Assembly (NCBI RefSeq): GCF_009729855.1
Contig: NZ_WODA01000025.1
Span: forward strand, 496,001-560,000
DNA: 64,000 nucleotides
Reading direction: 5' to 3'
Source: Agromyces luteolus
GTDB taxonomy: Bacteria > Actinomycetota > Actinomycetes > Actinomycetales > Microbacteriaceae
Each line of letters opens with the position of its first letter. The first letter of the stretch is position 1. Below, piece by piece: positions 41,126 through 49,393 of this stretch. The position numbers and the translations under genes were made by a program. The notes under the pieces are model-generated. The model searched no databases, was not told where the DNA came from, and was given only the letters and a program-made list of their open reading frames with translations.

Positions 41126-41608
41126 ATGTCAATGACGACGACCCGAATCGAGACGCTGCGCGCGGAGGAAGGCGAGCTCGTATTCCCCGCATTCGGGCTC
41201 ACGGAGGTGTGGCGCCTAGGAGCCCGCATCGTCGAACGCGCCATGCAGGCCGGATTCAAGATCACGGTGGACATCCGCAAGCCCGGTGCGATCCTGTTCC
41301 GCGCAGCGCTGCCTGGGTCTACTCCGGATCAGCAGTTCTGGGTGGATGGCAAGTCAGCGACGGCGCTCCGGCTCGAGCGCAGCACAGCGGTCCTGGAGGC
41401 GGAGTTCGGGGAGATGGGCTTCGACCCGGCCAGCATCGGGTGGCTACCCCGAGAACAGTACGTTCTCGGCGGAGGGAGCGTCCCGATTCGGGTCAGCGGA
41501 GTCGGCGTCGTCGCCGTCGCCACCGTGTCCGGACTGGCGTCGGACGAAGACCACGATCTCGTGACGGAATGCCTGCGCGAGCTCCTGGCTGAGGAGACGA
41601 CCCGGTGA
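41126..41608 (+). CDS. UPF0303/heme-degrading-domain-like protein
   Basis: This 160-residue protein of the UPF0303 family (related to GlcG/HbpS-like folds) has VWRLGARIVERAMQAGFKIT, LFRAALPGSTPDQQFWVDGK and the late GGGSVPIRVSGVGVVAVATV with SGL...EDH, all family landmarks. Function of the family is poorly known; GlcG/HbpS relatives bind haem or small organic acids. The ATG at 41126 follows GAGAGGA. It is divergent from the Gfo/Idh gene across the 24-bp palindrome and overlaps the next gene (GTGA). Confidence 0.85.
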   Translation: MSMTTTRIETLRAEEGELVFPAFGLTEVWRLGARIVERAMQAGFKITVDIRKPGAILFRAALPGSTPDQQFWVDGKSATALRLERSTAVLEAEFGEMGFDPASIGWLPREQYVLGGGSVPIRVSGVGVVAVATVSGLASDEDHDLVTECLRELLAEETTR

Positions 41609-42516
41609 GCATCCCTCCTGCACGGACCCTTGCGGCGGGCCAGAGCTGTCGCGTCCATGTATTCGACACGAGCACGATGTCGTCGACATTGATCCACCGC
41701 GGAAACGACGTCCTGCTGGAGGCGCCGAACTGGACCCAGGACGGTCGCTTGATCCTGAACGGAGACGGAGTGCTCTGGACCCTAACGCCCATGTCGGGCG
41801 CAAGTACACGTCAGGTGCCGATCACCGGCGTTCCAGTCCTGAACAACGACCATGTCCTCGCACCGAACGGGACGGAGATCTTCATCTCCGCGAACGACTG
41901 GCAGATCTACCGCGCCTCGCTGAGCGGTGGAGACGCGACGCGCATCACCGCCCCCGATGACGGCATCCTGCACTTCCTGCACGGTGTCAGTCCCGACGGA
42001 ACTCAACTCGCATACACCGCCGTCAAGATCAGCGCAGAGATGACGATCAGCTCCGCCCATGTGCACACGATCCGGGTTGACGGAGGCGACGACCGCCCCT
42101 TGTTCCAAGGAGGACCGTCGGACGGGAGCGAGTACTCGCCCGACGGAGAGTGGGTCTACTTCAACACCGAGCACTTCAGCGACACGGACGGGCACGCGCA
42201 GATCGCCCGCATCCGCTCAGACGGCAGCGGATTGGAGCAGCTGACCTTCGACGATCGGGTCAACTGGTTCCCTCACCTGCCCGCTCGCGGCGAGCTGGCC
42301 GTGTACCTGAGCTTCCCGCCCGGGACCATCGGCCACCCGGCGGACCTTCCCGTCGAACTTCGTCTCGTCCGGAACGGAAACTGGCGAGACCCGGAGACGA
42401 TCGTGACGCTGTTCGGCGGTCAAGGCACCATCAACGTAAACAGCTGGTCGCCTGATGGCACCCAGTTCGCGTACGTCGATTACCCGATCGACGACGTCGC
42501 TCAGACGGACAGTTAG
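41605..42516 (+). CDS. TolB-like WD40/PD40 beta-propeller protein
   Basis: This 303-residue protein consists of PD40-type propeller blades: VSPDGTQLAYTA, YSPDGEWVYFN and SWSPDGTQFAYV are the repeated blade motifs. No signal peptide is visible, so it is probably cytoplasmic, like oligogalacturonate-lyase-related and TolB-like sugar-pathway proteins. It starts at GTG 41605, overlapping the UPF0303 stop. The context (24-bp operator, Gfo/Idh, GH1) suggests a binding or lyase role on a carbohydrate; unproven. Confidence 0.8.
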   Translation: MSIPPARTLAAGQSCRVHVFDTSTMSSTLIHRGNDVLLEAPNWTQDGRLILNGDGVLWTLTPMSGASTRQVPITGVPVLNNDHVLAPNGTEIFISANDWQIYRASLSGGDATRITAPDDGILHFLHGVSPDGTQLAYTAVKISAEMTISSAHVHTIRVDGGDDRPLFQGGPSDGSEYSPDGEWVYFNTEHFSDTDGHAQIARIRSDGSGLEQLTFDDRVNWFPHLPARGELAVYLSFPPGTIGHPADLPVELRLVRNGNWRDPETIVTLFGGQGTINVNSWSPDGTQFAYVDYPIDDVAQTDS

Positions 42517-42688
42517 TCGCAACGGACTGGCGGCGGAAGGTGTACGCGGGGTCACGACCCGAGCAGGGAGTGGCCTCAAGCCCTCCAGCCGAGTCCCGCA
42601 TGTGGGCGCTGCACGAGTAGGTGGTGGTGCGGCTCGCGCGTCATTGCTGATCTCGAACTCGAGCAGGGTCAATTGCGGTGTCAATGCG

Positions 42689-43084
42689 GACTGGGAGGCC
42701 GTTCTCCCAGTCCAGCATCCGCAACAGCACGACCGGGCCGCGTTGCTGTGGCCGGCGCGACGGTGCGGCGGACACGGCGCTTCGCGCGGCGCACTCGACT
42801 ACTCGCTCCCGTTCAGCCGCGACAGCCAGTACCGGAAGCACTACCTGCCCGCGCTGGCCAAGCTCGGCATCCCGGCAGTGCGTTGGCACGACCTGCGCCG
42901 CTTCTACGCCAGCGCCTGCGCGGCGGCGAGCATCCCGATCGAGCGTGCGGCGAAGTACATGGGGCACGCCGACATCGCGACGATGTACAAGCACCACCTG
43001 CACCTGTTCGCCGACAGCCACACGGACGACATGGACCGTCTCGAAGCCGTCGCCACGCGCCCGGCGCTCGTCAGGATCGGCTAG
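42689..43084 (+). pseudogene. Tyrosine recombinase (integrase), C-terminal fragment
   Basis: This is the last 130 codons of a phage-type integrase. HPQQHDRAALLWPARRCGG and FSRDSQYRKHYLPALAKLG precede the catalytic HDLRRF (His-x-x-Arg), GHADIAT (His) and the Tyr in MYKHH. The N-terminal DNA-binding domain and the first catalytic Arg are missing, and no start codon with ribosome site is present. The stop is at 43082-43084. It lies 1.2 kb from the 3' end of tRNA-Gln, a typical integrase target, and is probably the relic of the event that brought in the accessory region. Confidence 0.82.
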
Positions 43085-43091
43085 ATGTCGA

Positions 43092-43337
43092 TCATCGCTG
43101 ACGTTCGCGACGATTGGATATGAACCGGGCCGACAGATCGAGAAGCGGACGAACCGCACCGCGAGCTGCGCTCTCCAGGTCAAAATCGCTGTGCAGATCG
43201 CCACCGGCCATGCCCCGCATATAGCCGACAGTCCATCCATCGGCGTCGGGCTGGAAGGTGATTGCGAAACCTTCCTGCTCGCCAAGCGCAATCAACTCGC
43301 CAATAGCCTGAAGCGTCTCGTCATCGAATGTCGCCAC
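43092..43337 (-). CDS. Small hypothetical protein
   Basis: This is an 81-residue acidic protein (starts MATFDDETLQAIGELIALGE, ends FISNRRERQR) with no recognised family. The GTG at 43337 has only a weak AGG element upstream. It ends 8 bases from the convergent integrase remnant. Length, codon bias and the neighbouring gene in the same direction support its being real. Function unknown. Confidence 0.5.
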   Translation of the reverse strand: MATFDDETLQAIGELIALGEQEGFAITFQPDADGWTVGYMRGMAGGDLHSDFDLESAARGAVRPLLDLSARFISNRRERQR

Positions 43338-43375
43338 GGAGTCAACCTACCGCCGCGGGCCGACGTGAGGCAGAG

Positions 43376-44158
43376 CTACTGTGCGGCCGACTCATCATCG
43401 CGGAGAAGCTTCTGCGCTGTGCGGACGACTAGCACGGTCGCCTGTGCCGCCGCGAATGCGTCTACATCTGCAATATCACCATGAGTAACCTTCTGCGAGA
43501 GGTCCCAGACAGCTCGCATGGTGGCACGCAGTTCAGCCTTGTCTCGACCTGCCGCGTACCGTGCGAGGAACAGATCGAACCAAGCCTTGGCGTCCGCACC
43601 CTTCGGCGCTTCCTGGTCCTTCGGCACGATGGCCGGATCGGCGATGAGTTTGCCGAAGTCGATGAGTATCTCGCGGCTGCGCCGTCCCACGTCCTGCCAG
43701 TCATCGCGATCTCGCGCTGTCGAGTACTCCTTAACGAGACCGGCGATGCGCGCGTTCAGATTCTCCCACGTCGGCGTCTCATCGTCGGCCGCAGGATCGT
43801 GCACTTCACCACGTGCTTCGATGTCATCGAGCGTAGACAGCGCAGATTGCGTCAGATCGCGGACGTGTTCACGTCGCTCGCGGTAGGTGCTGAGATTCTG
43901 CGAGTAGAACCCGTACCAGTCCCATAGCGACTGGTACGGAAACGGCGGCTGGAGGCCTAGTCTTCTGAAGTTCGCGTCCAGTGCGCGGGCGTTCCGCTGG
44001 TACTTGGCATCCACATCTTGGATGCGTGAGCCACCGGTTCCAACCGCGACGATCGTGTTCGCTTGCGTTTGGAGCAGCCGACGCAGCGCGTCCAAGTCCA
44101 AGCTCGGCTGGGGCTCGTTCCTGGACGGATCGAAGAGGCTGTCGATCGCGTCGGTCAC
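43376..44158 (-). CDS. Hypothetical protein, possible HEPN/Abi-like C-terminal domain
   Basis: This 260-residue soluble, helix-rich protein starts at GTG 44158. The middle (YPYQSLWDWYGFYSQ-like region near 75, SREILIDFGKLIAD near 160) matches nothing I can name. The C-terminal part RATMRAVWDLSQKVTHGD, followed by an Ala-rich helix, resembles the Arg...His element of small helical domains found in abortive-infection and related accessory proteins. It sits between the tRNA and the integrase fragment, where integrated elements often carry defence genes. The functional suggestion is weak. Confidence 0.6.
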   Translation of the reverse strand: MTDAIDSLFDPSRNEPQPSLDLDALRRLLQTQANTIVAVGTGGSRIQDVDAKYQRNARALDANFRRLGLQPPFPYQSLWDWYGFYSQNLSTYRERREHVRDLTQSALSTLDDIEARGEVHDPAADDETPTWENLNARIAGLVKEYSTARDRDDWQDVGRRSREILIDFGKLIADPAIVPKDQEAPKGADAKAWFDLFLARYAAGRDKAELRATMRAVWDLSQKVTHGDIADVDAFAAAQATVLVVRTAQKLLRDDESAAQ

Positions 44159-44274
44159 GCTCTCATTCTGACCGACGTGGCCGACACTATCCGCTCGCCC
44201 CGCCAGTCGGCGGAGGGGTTTCGGAGGGGATTGCGTACCGCGGCGACCGTAAGCGTCCGGGACCAGATACGCGA

Positions 44275-44298
44275 AAACCCCCGGTCAGCCGGGGGTTT
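44275..44298 (-). terminator. Terminator after tRNA-Gln
   Basis: A perfect 10-bp stem (AAACCCCCGG, TCAG, CCGGGGGTTT), ending in TTTTCG on the minus strand, lies 8 bases beyond the tRNA 3' end. Confidence 0.85.
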
Positions 44299-44305
44299 CT
44301 CACTG

Positions 44306-44377
44306 CTGGGGTACCTGGACTCGAACCAAGAACAACTGAACCAGAATCAGCCGTGTTGCCAATTACACCATACCCCA
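44306..44377 (-). tRNA. tRNA-Gln (anticodon CTG)
   Basis: The 72-base minus-strand sequence folds as a tRNA. The acceptor arm TGGGGTA pairs with TACCCCA, with discriminator G. The anticodon loop TTCTGGT contains CTG, and the TTCGAGT T-loop is present. CCA is not encoded. It lies beside gltX, whose product also charges tRNA-Gln with glutamate in Actinomycetota before amidation. Its 3' end faces the accessory region and integrase remnant. Confidence 0.95.
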
Positions 44378-44411
44378 ATGGCCCTGAACCGGGGTTCCGG
44401 GCCGACATGTA

Positions 44412-44440
44412 ACTGTAGCCGATCGCGGGGTGCGGTCCAA
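44412..44440 (-). promoter_or_regulatory. Promoter of tRNA-Gln
   Basis: On the minus strand TTGGAC (44440-44435), exactly 17 bases, TACAGT (44417-44412), 34 bases before the mature 5' end. Confidence 0.7.
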
Positions 44441-44459
44441 ATCGAGGGGGCCTCTCGAG

Positions 44460-44503
44460 CGGATGCCGCGGCAGCGACGAACGCGGCGCGGCCGCGGCAT
44501 CCG
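44460..44503 (-). terminator. Hairpin after gltX
   Basis: A 13-bp perfect stem (CGGATGCCGCGGC / GCCGCGGCATCCG) with an 18-base loop lies 7 bases after the gltX stop. It probably terminates gltX mRNA. Confidence 0.65.
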
Positions 44504-44509
44504 TCGGGG

Positions 44510-46024
44510 TCAGCCGACGAGCGCGGCGAGGCGGTCGAGGCGGTCGAGCGACTCGACGCGGCCGAGGATCTGCATGGACTCGAAGAGGGGCGGGGACACG
44601 CGGCGGCCGGAGACCGCGACGCGGATCGGGCCGAACGCGACGCGGGGCTTGAGGCCGAGGCCGTCGATGATCGCGGAGCGGAGCGCCTCCTCGATCTCGG
44701 TGTGCGTCCATGCCTCGCCGGGGATGCGTTCGAGGGCCTCTCGGGCGGCGGCGAGCACGGCGGGCGCGTCGGCGGGCAGCGACCCGACGGCGGCCTCGTC
44801 GAACTCGAGGCTCGCGGCATCCGTGAAGAGGAAGCCGAGGAGGCCGGGCACCTCGCCGAGCACGGTGATGCGCTCCTGCACGAGCGGGGCGGCCTCGACG
44901 AGGAGGGCCTCCTCGCCGGGCGTGATCGGCGTCGTGACGACGCCGGCGGCCTGCAGGTAGGGCACGGTGCGCGAGGTGAAGTCGGCGAGCTCGAGCAGGC
45001 GGATGTGGTCGCCGTTGATCGCGTCGGCCTTCTTCTGGTCGAAGCGGGCCGGGTTCGGGTTCACGTTCTCGACGTCGAACGCCTCGATGAGCTCGTCGCG
45101 GCTGAACACGTCGCGGTCGGCCGAGAAGCCCCAGCCGAGGAGCGCCAGGTAGTTGACGAGGCCCTCGGGGATGAAGCCGCGGTCGCGGTGGTGGAAGAGG
45201 TTCGACTCGGGGTCGCGCTTGGAGAGCTTCTTGTTGCCCTCGCCCATGACGTACGGCAGGTGGCCGAAGCGGGGCACGAAGCTCGTGACGCCGATCTCGA
45301 TGAGCGCGTGGTACAGCGCGATCTGGCGCGGCGTCGAGGAGAGCAGGTCCTCCCCGCGCAGCACGTGCGTGATGCCCATGAGCGCGTCGTCGACCGGGTT
45401 CACGAGCGTGTAGAGCGGGGCGCCGTTCGGGCGCACGACGACGAAGTCGGTCGTCGAGCCCGCCGCGAAGTCGATGCGGCCGCGCACGAGGTCGTCGAAC
45501 CCGAGGTCGACGTCGGGCACGCGGAGGCGCAGTGCCGGCTGGCGGCCCTCGGCGCGGAAGGCGGCGCGCTGCTCGTCGGTGAGGTCGCGGTCGAAGTTGT
45601 CGTAGCCGAACTGCTTCGGCCGGCCGGCCGCCTCGTTGCGCGCGTCGATCTCGTCGGCGGTCGAGTAGCTCTCGTAGACGTGGCCGGCGGCCTTCAGTCG
45701 CTCGATGACGTCGGCGTAGATCTCACCGCGCTGCGACTGGCGGTACGGCTCGTGCGGGCCGCCGACGTCGACGCCCTCGTCCCACTGCAGGCCGAGCCAG
45801 GTGAGCGCGTCGATGATCTGCGCGTAGCTCTCCTCGCTGTCGCGGGCGGCGTCGGTGTCCTCGATGCGGAAGACGAAGGTGCCGCCGGTGTGGCGCGCGT
45901 ACGCCCAGTTGAAGAGGGCCGTGCGCACGAGGCCGACGTGCGGGGTCCCGGTGGGCGAGGGGCAGAACCGCACGCGGATCTCGGATCCGGTGGCGGTCGT
46001 CGTGGGGTGGGTCGTGTCAGACAT
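44510..46024 (-). CDS. gltX: Glutamate--tRNA ligase
   Basis: This 504-residue class I aminoacyl-tRNA synthetase attaches glutamate to tRNA-Glu and, in organisms using GatCAB, to tRNA-Gln. The HIGH-like motif is [10 protein letters not shown] (residues 22-31) and the KMSKS-like loop is [22 protein letters not shown] follows the nucleotide site. The start at ATG 46024 lies inside the end of the upstream LysR gene (8-base overlap), with GAGGG just before it. The tRNA-Gln gene is downstream in the same direction. Confidence 0.97.
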   Translation of the reverse strand: MSDTTHPTTTATGSEIRVRFCPSPTGTPHVGLVRTALFNWAYARHTGGTFVFRIEDTDAARDSEESYAQIIDALTWLGLQWDEGVDVGGPHEPYRQSQRGEIYADVIERLKAAGHVYESYSTADEIDARNEAAGRPKQFGYDNFDRDLTDEQRAAFRAEGRQPALRLRVPDVDLGFDDLVRGRIDFAAGSTTDFVVVRPNGAPLYTLVNPVDDALMGITHVLRGEDLLSSTPRQIALYHALIEIGVTSFVPRFGHLPYVMGEGNKKLSKRDPESNLFHHRDRGFIPEGLVNYLALLGWGFSADRDVFSRDELIEAFDVENVNPNPARFDQKKADAINGDHIRLLELADFTSRTVPYLQAAGVVTTPITPGEEALLVEAAPLVQERITVLGEVPGLLGFLFTDAASLEFDEAAVGSLPADAPAVLAAAREALERIPGEAWTHTEIEEALRSAIIDGLGLKPRVAFGPIRVAVSGRRVSPPLFESMQILGRVESLDRLDRLAALVG

Positions 46025-47033
46025 CGCCCTCAATGGTACGGCCCGGGCCCGCATCGGCGGGGGTTCCGCCGCGGCCTGCGACGAGGCGCGCGAGCGCCTC
46101 GGCGGCCACCGCGACGGCCGGCACGCCGCGTCCGCCGCGCGCGGTCACGAGGTGCAGCGTGCGGCGGTCGCCGTTCGTGGTGCCGCGCACCGCGACACCG
46201 GCGCGCTTCCCCGCCGACTCGATCGCGAGCGCGGGCAGCACAGCGACGCCGAGCCCGCTCGCGACGAGCTCCTCGACGGCGACGAAGTTGTCGGTCTCGA
46301 CGGCGATGCGCGGGGCGAAACCGGCGGTGTCGCACAGCTCGAGCAGGTGGCCGCGGCAGCGCGGGCATCCGGCGATCCACGGCTCCCCCGCGAGCCCCGC
46401 GAGGTCGACGGTGTCGCCGGCTGCGAGCGGGTGCGCGTCGGGCAGGACGACGTGCATCGGGTCGCTGCCGATCGTCGTGACCTCGAGCCCGCGCGCGCTC
46501 TCCCGGTGCGGATCGCTGCGGTCGCCCGGGTAGCTGAACGTCAGCGCCAGGTCGGCGCGGTCCTCGCGCACGGCGGCGACGGCCTCGGGTGGCTCGGCCT
46601 CGACGAAGCTGACCTGCACGCCGGGGTGCCGACGGGCCATCTCGGCCATGAACTCGGGCACGATGCTGGGCGAAGCCGAAGGGAACGCCATGAGCCGCAC
46701 GCGCCCCGCACGGAGCCCGCGCAGTTCGGCGAGCTCCCCGCGAGCCGCCTCGAGGGCGGTCGCGACCGCGCCGCCGTGCCGTGCGAGCACGCGGCCGGCA
46801 GGGGTGAGACGGACGCCGCGGCCGGTCCGCTCCACGAGTGCGACGCCTGCGCGCGCCTCGGCCCGGCGCACCTGCTGGCTGAGCGCCGGCTGGCTGTAGC
46901 CCAGGGCGTTCGCGGCCGCCGTGATCGACCCGCGCTCGGCGATCTCGCGGAGCACGAGCAGGCTCATGGCGTCGAGGTCGGCGAGGCCGGTCGTCACGGC
47001 GGCCTCGGCAGGCGAGGCGGGCGAGGCATCCAT
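46017..47033 (-). CDS. LysR-family transcriptional regulator
   Basis: This 338-residue regulator has an N-terminal winged helix ([20 protein letters not shown], then [21 protein letters not shown]) and a periplasmic-binding-like effector domain with two Cys in the CPRCRGH segment. It is divergent from the class V aminotransferase gene. Between them lies a T-N11-A-type inverted repeat (47042-47058), so it probably controls that gene and itself. Its last codons overlap the start of gltX, an unusual arrangement for a local regulator next to an essential gene. Confidence 0.93.
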   Translation of the reverse strand: MDASPASPAEAAVTTGLADLDAMSLLVLREIAERGSITAAANALGYSQPALSQQVRRAEARAGVALVERTGRGVRLTPAGRVLARHGGAVATALEAARGELAELRGLRAGRVRLMAFPSASPSIVPEFMAEMARRHPGVQVSFVEAEPPEAVAAVREDRADLALTFSYPGDRSDPHRESARGLEVTTIGSDPMHVVLPDAHPLAAGDTVDLAGLAGEPWIAGCPRCRGHLLELCDTAGFAPRIAVETDNFVAVEELVASGLGVAVLPALAIESAGKRAGVAVRGTTNGDRRTLHLVTARGGRGVPAVAVAAEALARLVAGRGGTPADAGPGRTIEGDV

Positions 47034-47041
47034 GCACCGAT

Positions 47042-47058
47042 CATAAGCACCTCTTATG
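47042..47058. promoter_or_regulatory. LysR-type binding site
   Basis: CATAAG, 5 bases, CTTATG: a perfect inverted repeat containing the T-N11-A motif. It is centred 17 bases before the LysR start and 65 bases before the aminotransferase start. Confidence 0.65.
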
Positions 47059-47114
47059 CAATGGATCGCAGACCTGCTCTCGACGGATCGAACTCCACGG
47101 CGCAGGCTGGAGGC

Positions 47115-48185
47115 ATGACCGCGACCACCCTCGCCTCGACCGCGACGACGCTCCCCGACCCGCGCTTCACCGCCGGTCGCGGCTACCTCGCCGCGTGCAC
47201 GCTCGGCATCCCCGCCGCACCGACCGTCGCCGCCGTCGCCCGCGACCTCGAGCGGTGGCGCGACGGCCGCGCGTCCGCCGCCGAATACACGGGCGTCGTC
47301 GAACGCGCCCGCGGCCACGCGGCGACGCTCCTCGGCACCTCTGCCGACCGCGTCGCCGTCGGCTCGCAGGTCTCGGTGTTCACGGGACTCGTCGCCGCGT
47401 CCGCTCCGGCCGGCGCCGAGGTGCTCTGCGTCGACGGCGACTTCAGCTCGGTCGTGGCACCGTTCCTCGCCCGCGGCGACCTGCGTGTGCGCCACGTGCC
47501 GCTCGCGCACCTCGCGGACGAGGTGCGCCCGGGCACGTGGCTCGTCGCATTCTCGCTCGTGCAGTCCGCGACGGGCGAGGTCGCGGACGCGGCATCCGTC
47601 ATCGCGGCGGCCCGCTCGGCGGGCGCGCTCACCCTGGTCGACACCACGCAGGCGACCGGATGGCTCCCCACCACCGACCTCGGCGCCGACCTCGTCGTCT
47701 GCCACGCGTACAAGTGGCTCTCCGCGCCGCGCGGCGCCGCGTTCATGTCGGTCGGCGACCGCGCCCTCGACGAGATCCCGCCGCTCACGGCGGGGTGGTA
47801 CTCGGGCGAGGACCCGTGGGCGTCGTGCTACGGGCCCGAGCTGCACCTGGCCGCGGGCGCGCGACGGTTCGACGTCTCCCCCGCGTGGCACGCCTGGGTC
47901 GGCGCCGAGGCGGCGCTCGAACTCGCAGCGAGCCTCGACCCCGCCGCCGTGCTCGCGCACGACCTCGGGCTCGCGAACGGGTTCCGCGCGCGGCTCGGGC
48001 TCGCGGCATCCGACAGCGCGATCGTCACCTGGCCCGACCCCGACGGCGACGACCTCGCCGCGCTGACCGCGGCCGGCCTCGTCGCGTCGGGTCGTGCCGG
48101 TCGCGCCCGCGTCGCGTTCCACGTGTGGAACGACGAGGAGGACGTCGAGCGCGCGGCGTCGGCCGTACGCACCGCGCGGGGCTGA
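47115..48185 (+). CDS. PLP-dependent aminotransferase class V
   Basis: This 356-residue fold-type I PLP enzyme of the class V group (cysteine desulfurase/kynureninase-like) has its PLP lysine in HAYKWLSAPRG (about Lys200). VDTTQATGWLPTTDLGADL carries the ring-stacking and phosphate-side residues. RFDVSPAWHAWVGAEAALE is the substrate side. The ATG at 47115 follows GGAGG with only one base between, so a slightly different start is possible. It is probably activated by the divergent LysR protein. The substrate is not predictable. Confidence 0.9.
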   Translation: MTATTLASTATTLPDPRFTAGRGYLAACTLGIPAAPTVAAVARDLERWRDGRASAAEYTGVVERARGHAATLLGTSADRVAVGSQVSVFTGLVAASAPAGAEVLCVDGDFSSVVAPFLARGDLRVRHVPLAHLADEVRPGTWLVAFSLVQSATGEVADAASVIAAARSAGALTLVDTTQATGWLPTTDLGADLVVCHAYKWLSAPRGAAFMSVGDRALDEIPPLTAGWYSGEDPWASCYGPELHLAAGARRFDVSPAWHAWVGAEAALELAASLDPAAVLAHDLGLANGFRARLGLAASDSAIVTWPDPDGDDLAALTAAGLVASGRAGRARVAFHVWNDEEDVERAASAVRTARG

Positions 48186-48267
48186 CCGGGGCCGTTCGAC
48201 TCCGGACGAGGGCGAGCGCCCGCGGCGCGCGCTACCGTGGGGGCATCTCGACGGGGAGGAGCACCCC

Positions 48268-48849
48268 ATGGGCGCGGTCGTCATGTACGCCACGGTGTCG
48301 GTCGACGGCTTCATCGCCGACGACGAGGACCAGCCCGGACCGCTGTTCGACTGGTTGACGAGCGGTGACGTGCCGCTCGACGAGAGCGGCGTGCTGAAGA
48401 TGTCGCAGGCGTCCCACGACGTCATTCGCGCGTACTGGGACGAGATCGGCGTGACGATCTGCGGCCGGCGCGTCTTCGACCTGACCGACGGCTGGGACGG
48501 AACGCCGCCGAGCGGGATCGACCACGTGGTGGTCGTCACGCACCGGCCGCCGCCCGAGGGGTGGGACCAGGCAGCGCCGTTCCACTTCGTCGACGGCGTC
48601 GAGGCGGCCGTCGCCGCGGCGCAGGAGCTCGCGGGCGACCGTACCGTCGAGGTCGCGGCTGGCGACGTCGGCGGCCAGGCGCTCGCCGCCGGCCTGGTCG
48701 ACGAGGTCCGCATGGATGTCGCACCGGTCGTGCTCGGGTCGGGCCGCCGCTTCTTCGGGTCGGTCGACGCGCCGCACCTCTTGGAGGATCCGGACGTCGT
48801 GATCCAGGGCGAACGGGTGCTGCACCTGCGCTATCGGGTGCGGCGCTGA
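48268..48849 (+). CDS. Dihydrofolate reductase-family (RibD C-terminal-like) protein
   Basis: This 193-residue DHFR-fold NADPH oxidoreductase of the RibD-C/YwjB-like group starts VVMYATVSVDGFIADDEDQP (substrate-side strand). It also contains TICGRRVFDLTDGWDG and the nucleotide-binding VAAGDVGGQALAAGLVDEV. The ATG at 48268 follows GGGGAGGA. Many members of this family are of unknown substrate; a true folate role is unlikely. Confidence 0.88.
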   Translation: MGAVVMYATVSVDGFIADDEDQPGPLFDWLTSGDVPLDESGVLKMSQASHDVIRAYWDEIGVTICGRRVFDLTDGWDGTPPSGIDHVVVVTHRPPPEGWDQAAPFHFVDGVEAAVAAAQELAGDRTVEVAAGDVGGQALAAGLVDEVRMDVAPVVLGSGRRFFGSVDAPHLLEDPDVVIQGERVLHLRYRVRR

Positions 48850-48862
48850 CCGGCCTCCTCCA

Positions 48863-49393
48863 TCAGCGAGCGGGCGCCTCGCGCACCTCGTCGATCTCCC
48901 CCGCCGCCGCGAGCCGCTCGCGCGTGCCGATCGTCTCGAGTGCGCTGCCCGAACCACCCGCGAGTCGCCGCCGCATCGACGACGCGATCCGGCGCGCCTG
49001 CGCCTTCGCGCGCTCGGCGGACTCCCCTGCGAACAGGTCGTCGACGGTGGCCGTCCACAGTTCGATCCAGCGCTCGAACTCCGCGCCGCCGAGCGGCGCC
49101 CGCCGGTTCAGCGCCTCGTGCAGCGTGAACGCGTTGCGTCGGTAGATTCCGGCCCGGAAGACGACCGTCTCCCAGAAGTCGCACATGATCGGCAGGTGGT
49201 GCTCGAGGTCCATATGCGCGATGTCGGTGAAGATCGGCCCGATGAGCGGATCGGCGAAGGCCCGCGCGTAGAACTCGCGAACGAGTCGCGCGATGTCGTC
49301 GCGGTCGCGCAGGTCGCGGAGATCGCGCGGCTCACCCGGCTGGCGCGCCTCGCGTGCGCGCGCCGCAGGCGCTTCGCCGACACCGCCCGCCAT
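48863..49393 (-). CDS. Truncated haemoglobin, group III
   Basis: This 176-residue globin has a Tyr at B10 (FYARAFADPL, Tyr42), the group III helix IMCDFWETVVFRAG, and the proximal His in LHEALNRRAPL (His92) followed by FERWIELWTATVDDLFAGE. It is likely involved in oxygen or nitric-oxide chemistry. The ATG at 49393 overlaps the stop of the FAH-family gene. The last residues VREAPAR are identical to those of the FAH protein because a 27-bp sequence is repeated at both 3' ends. Confidence 0.9.
   Translation of the reverse strand: MAGGVGEAPAARAREARQPGEPRDLRDLRDRDDIARLVREFYARAFADPLIGPIFTDIAHMDLEHHLPIMCDFWETVVFRAGIYRRNAFTLHEALNRRAPLGGAEFERWIELWTATVDDLFAGESAERAKAQARRIASSMRRRLAGGSGSALETIGTRERLAAAGEIDEVREAPAR

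Noticed and set aside
46017..48713. Continuous minus-strand frame through the aminotransferase gene into LysR
   Set aside because: Only the part from ATG 47033 has LysR sequence. The rest is antisense to a clear PLP enzyme.
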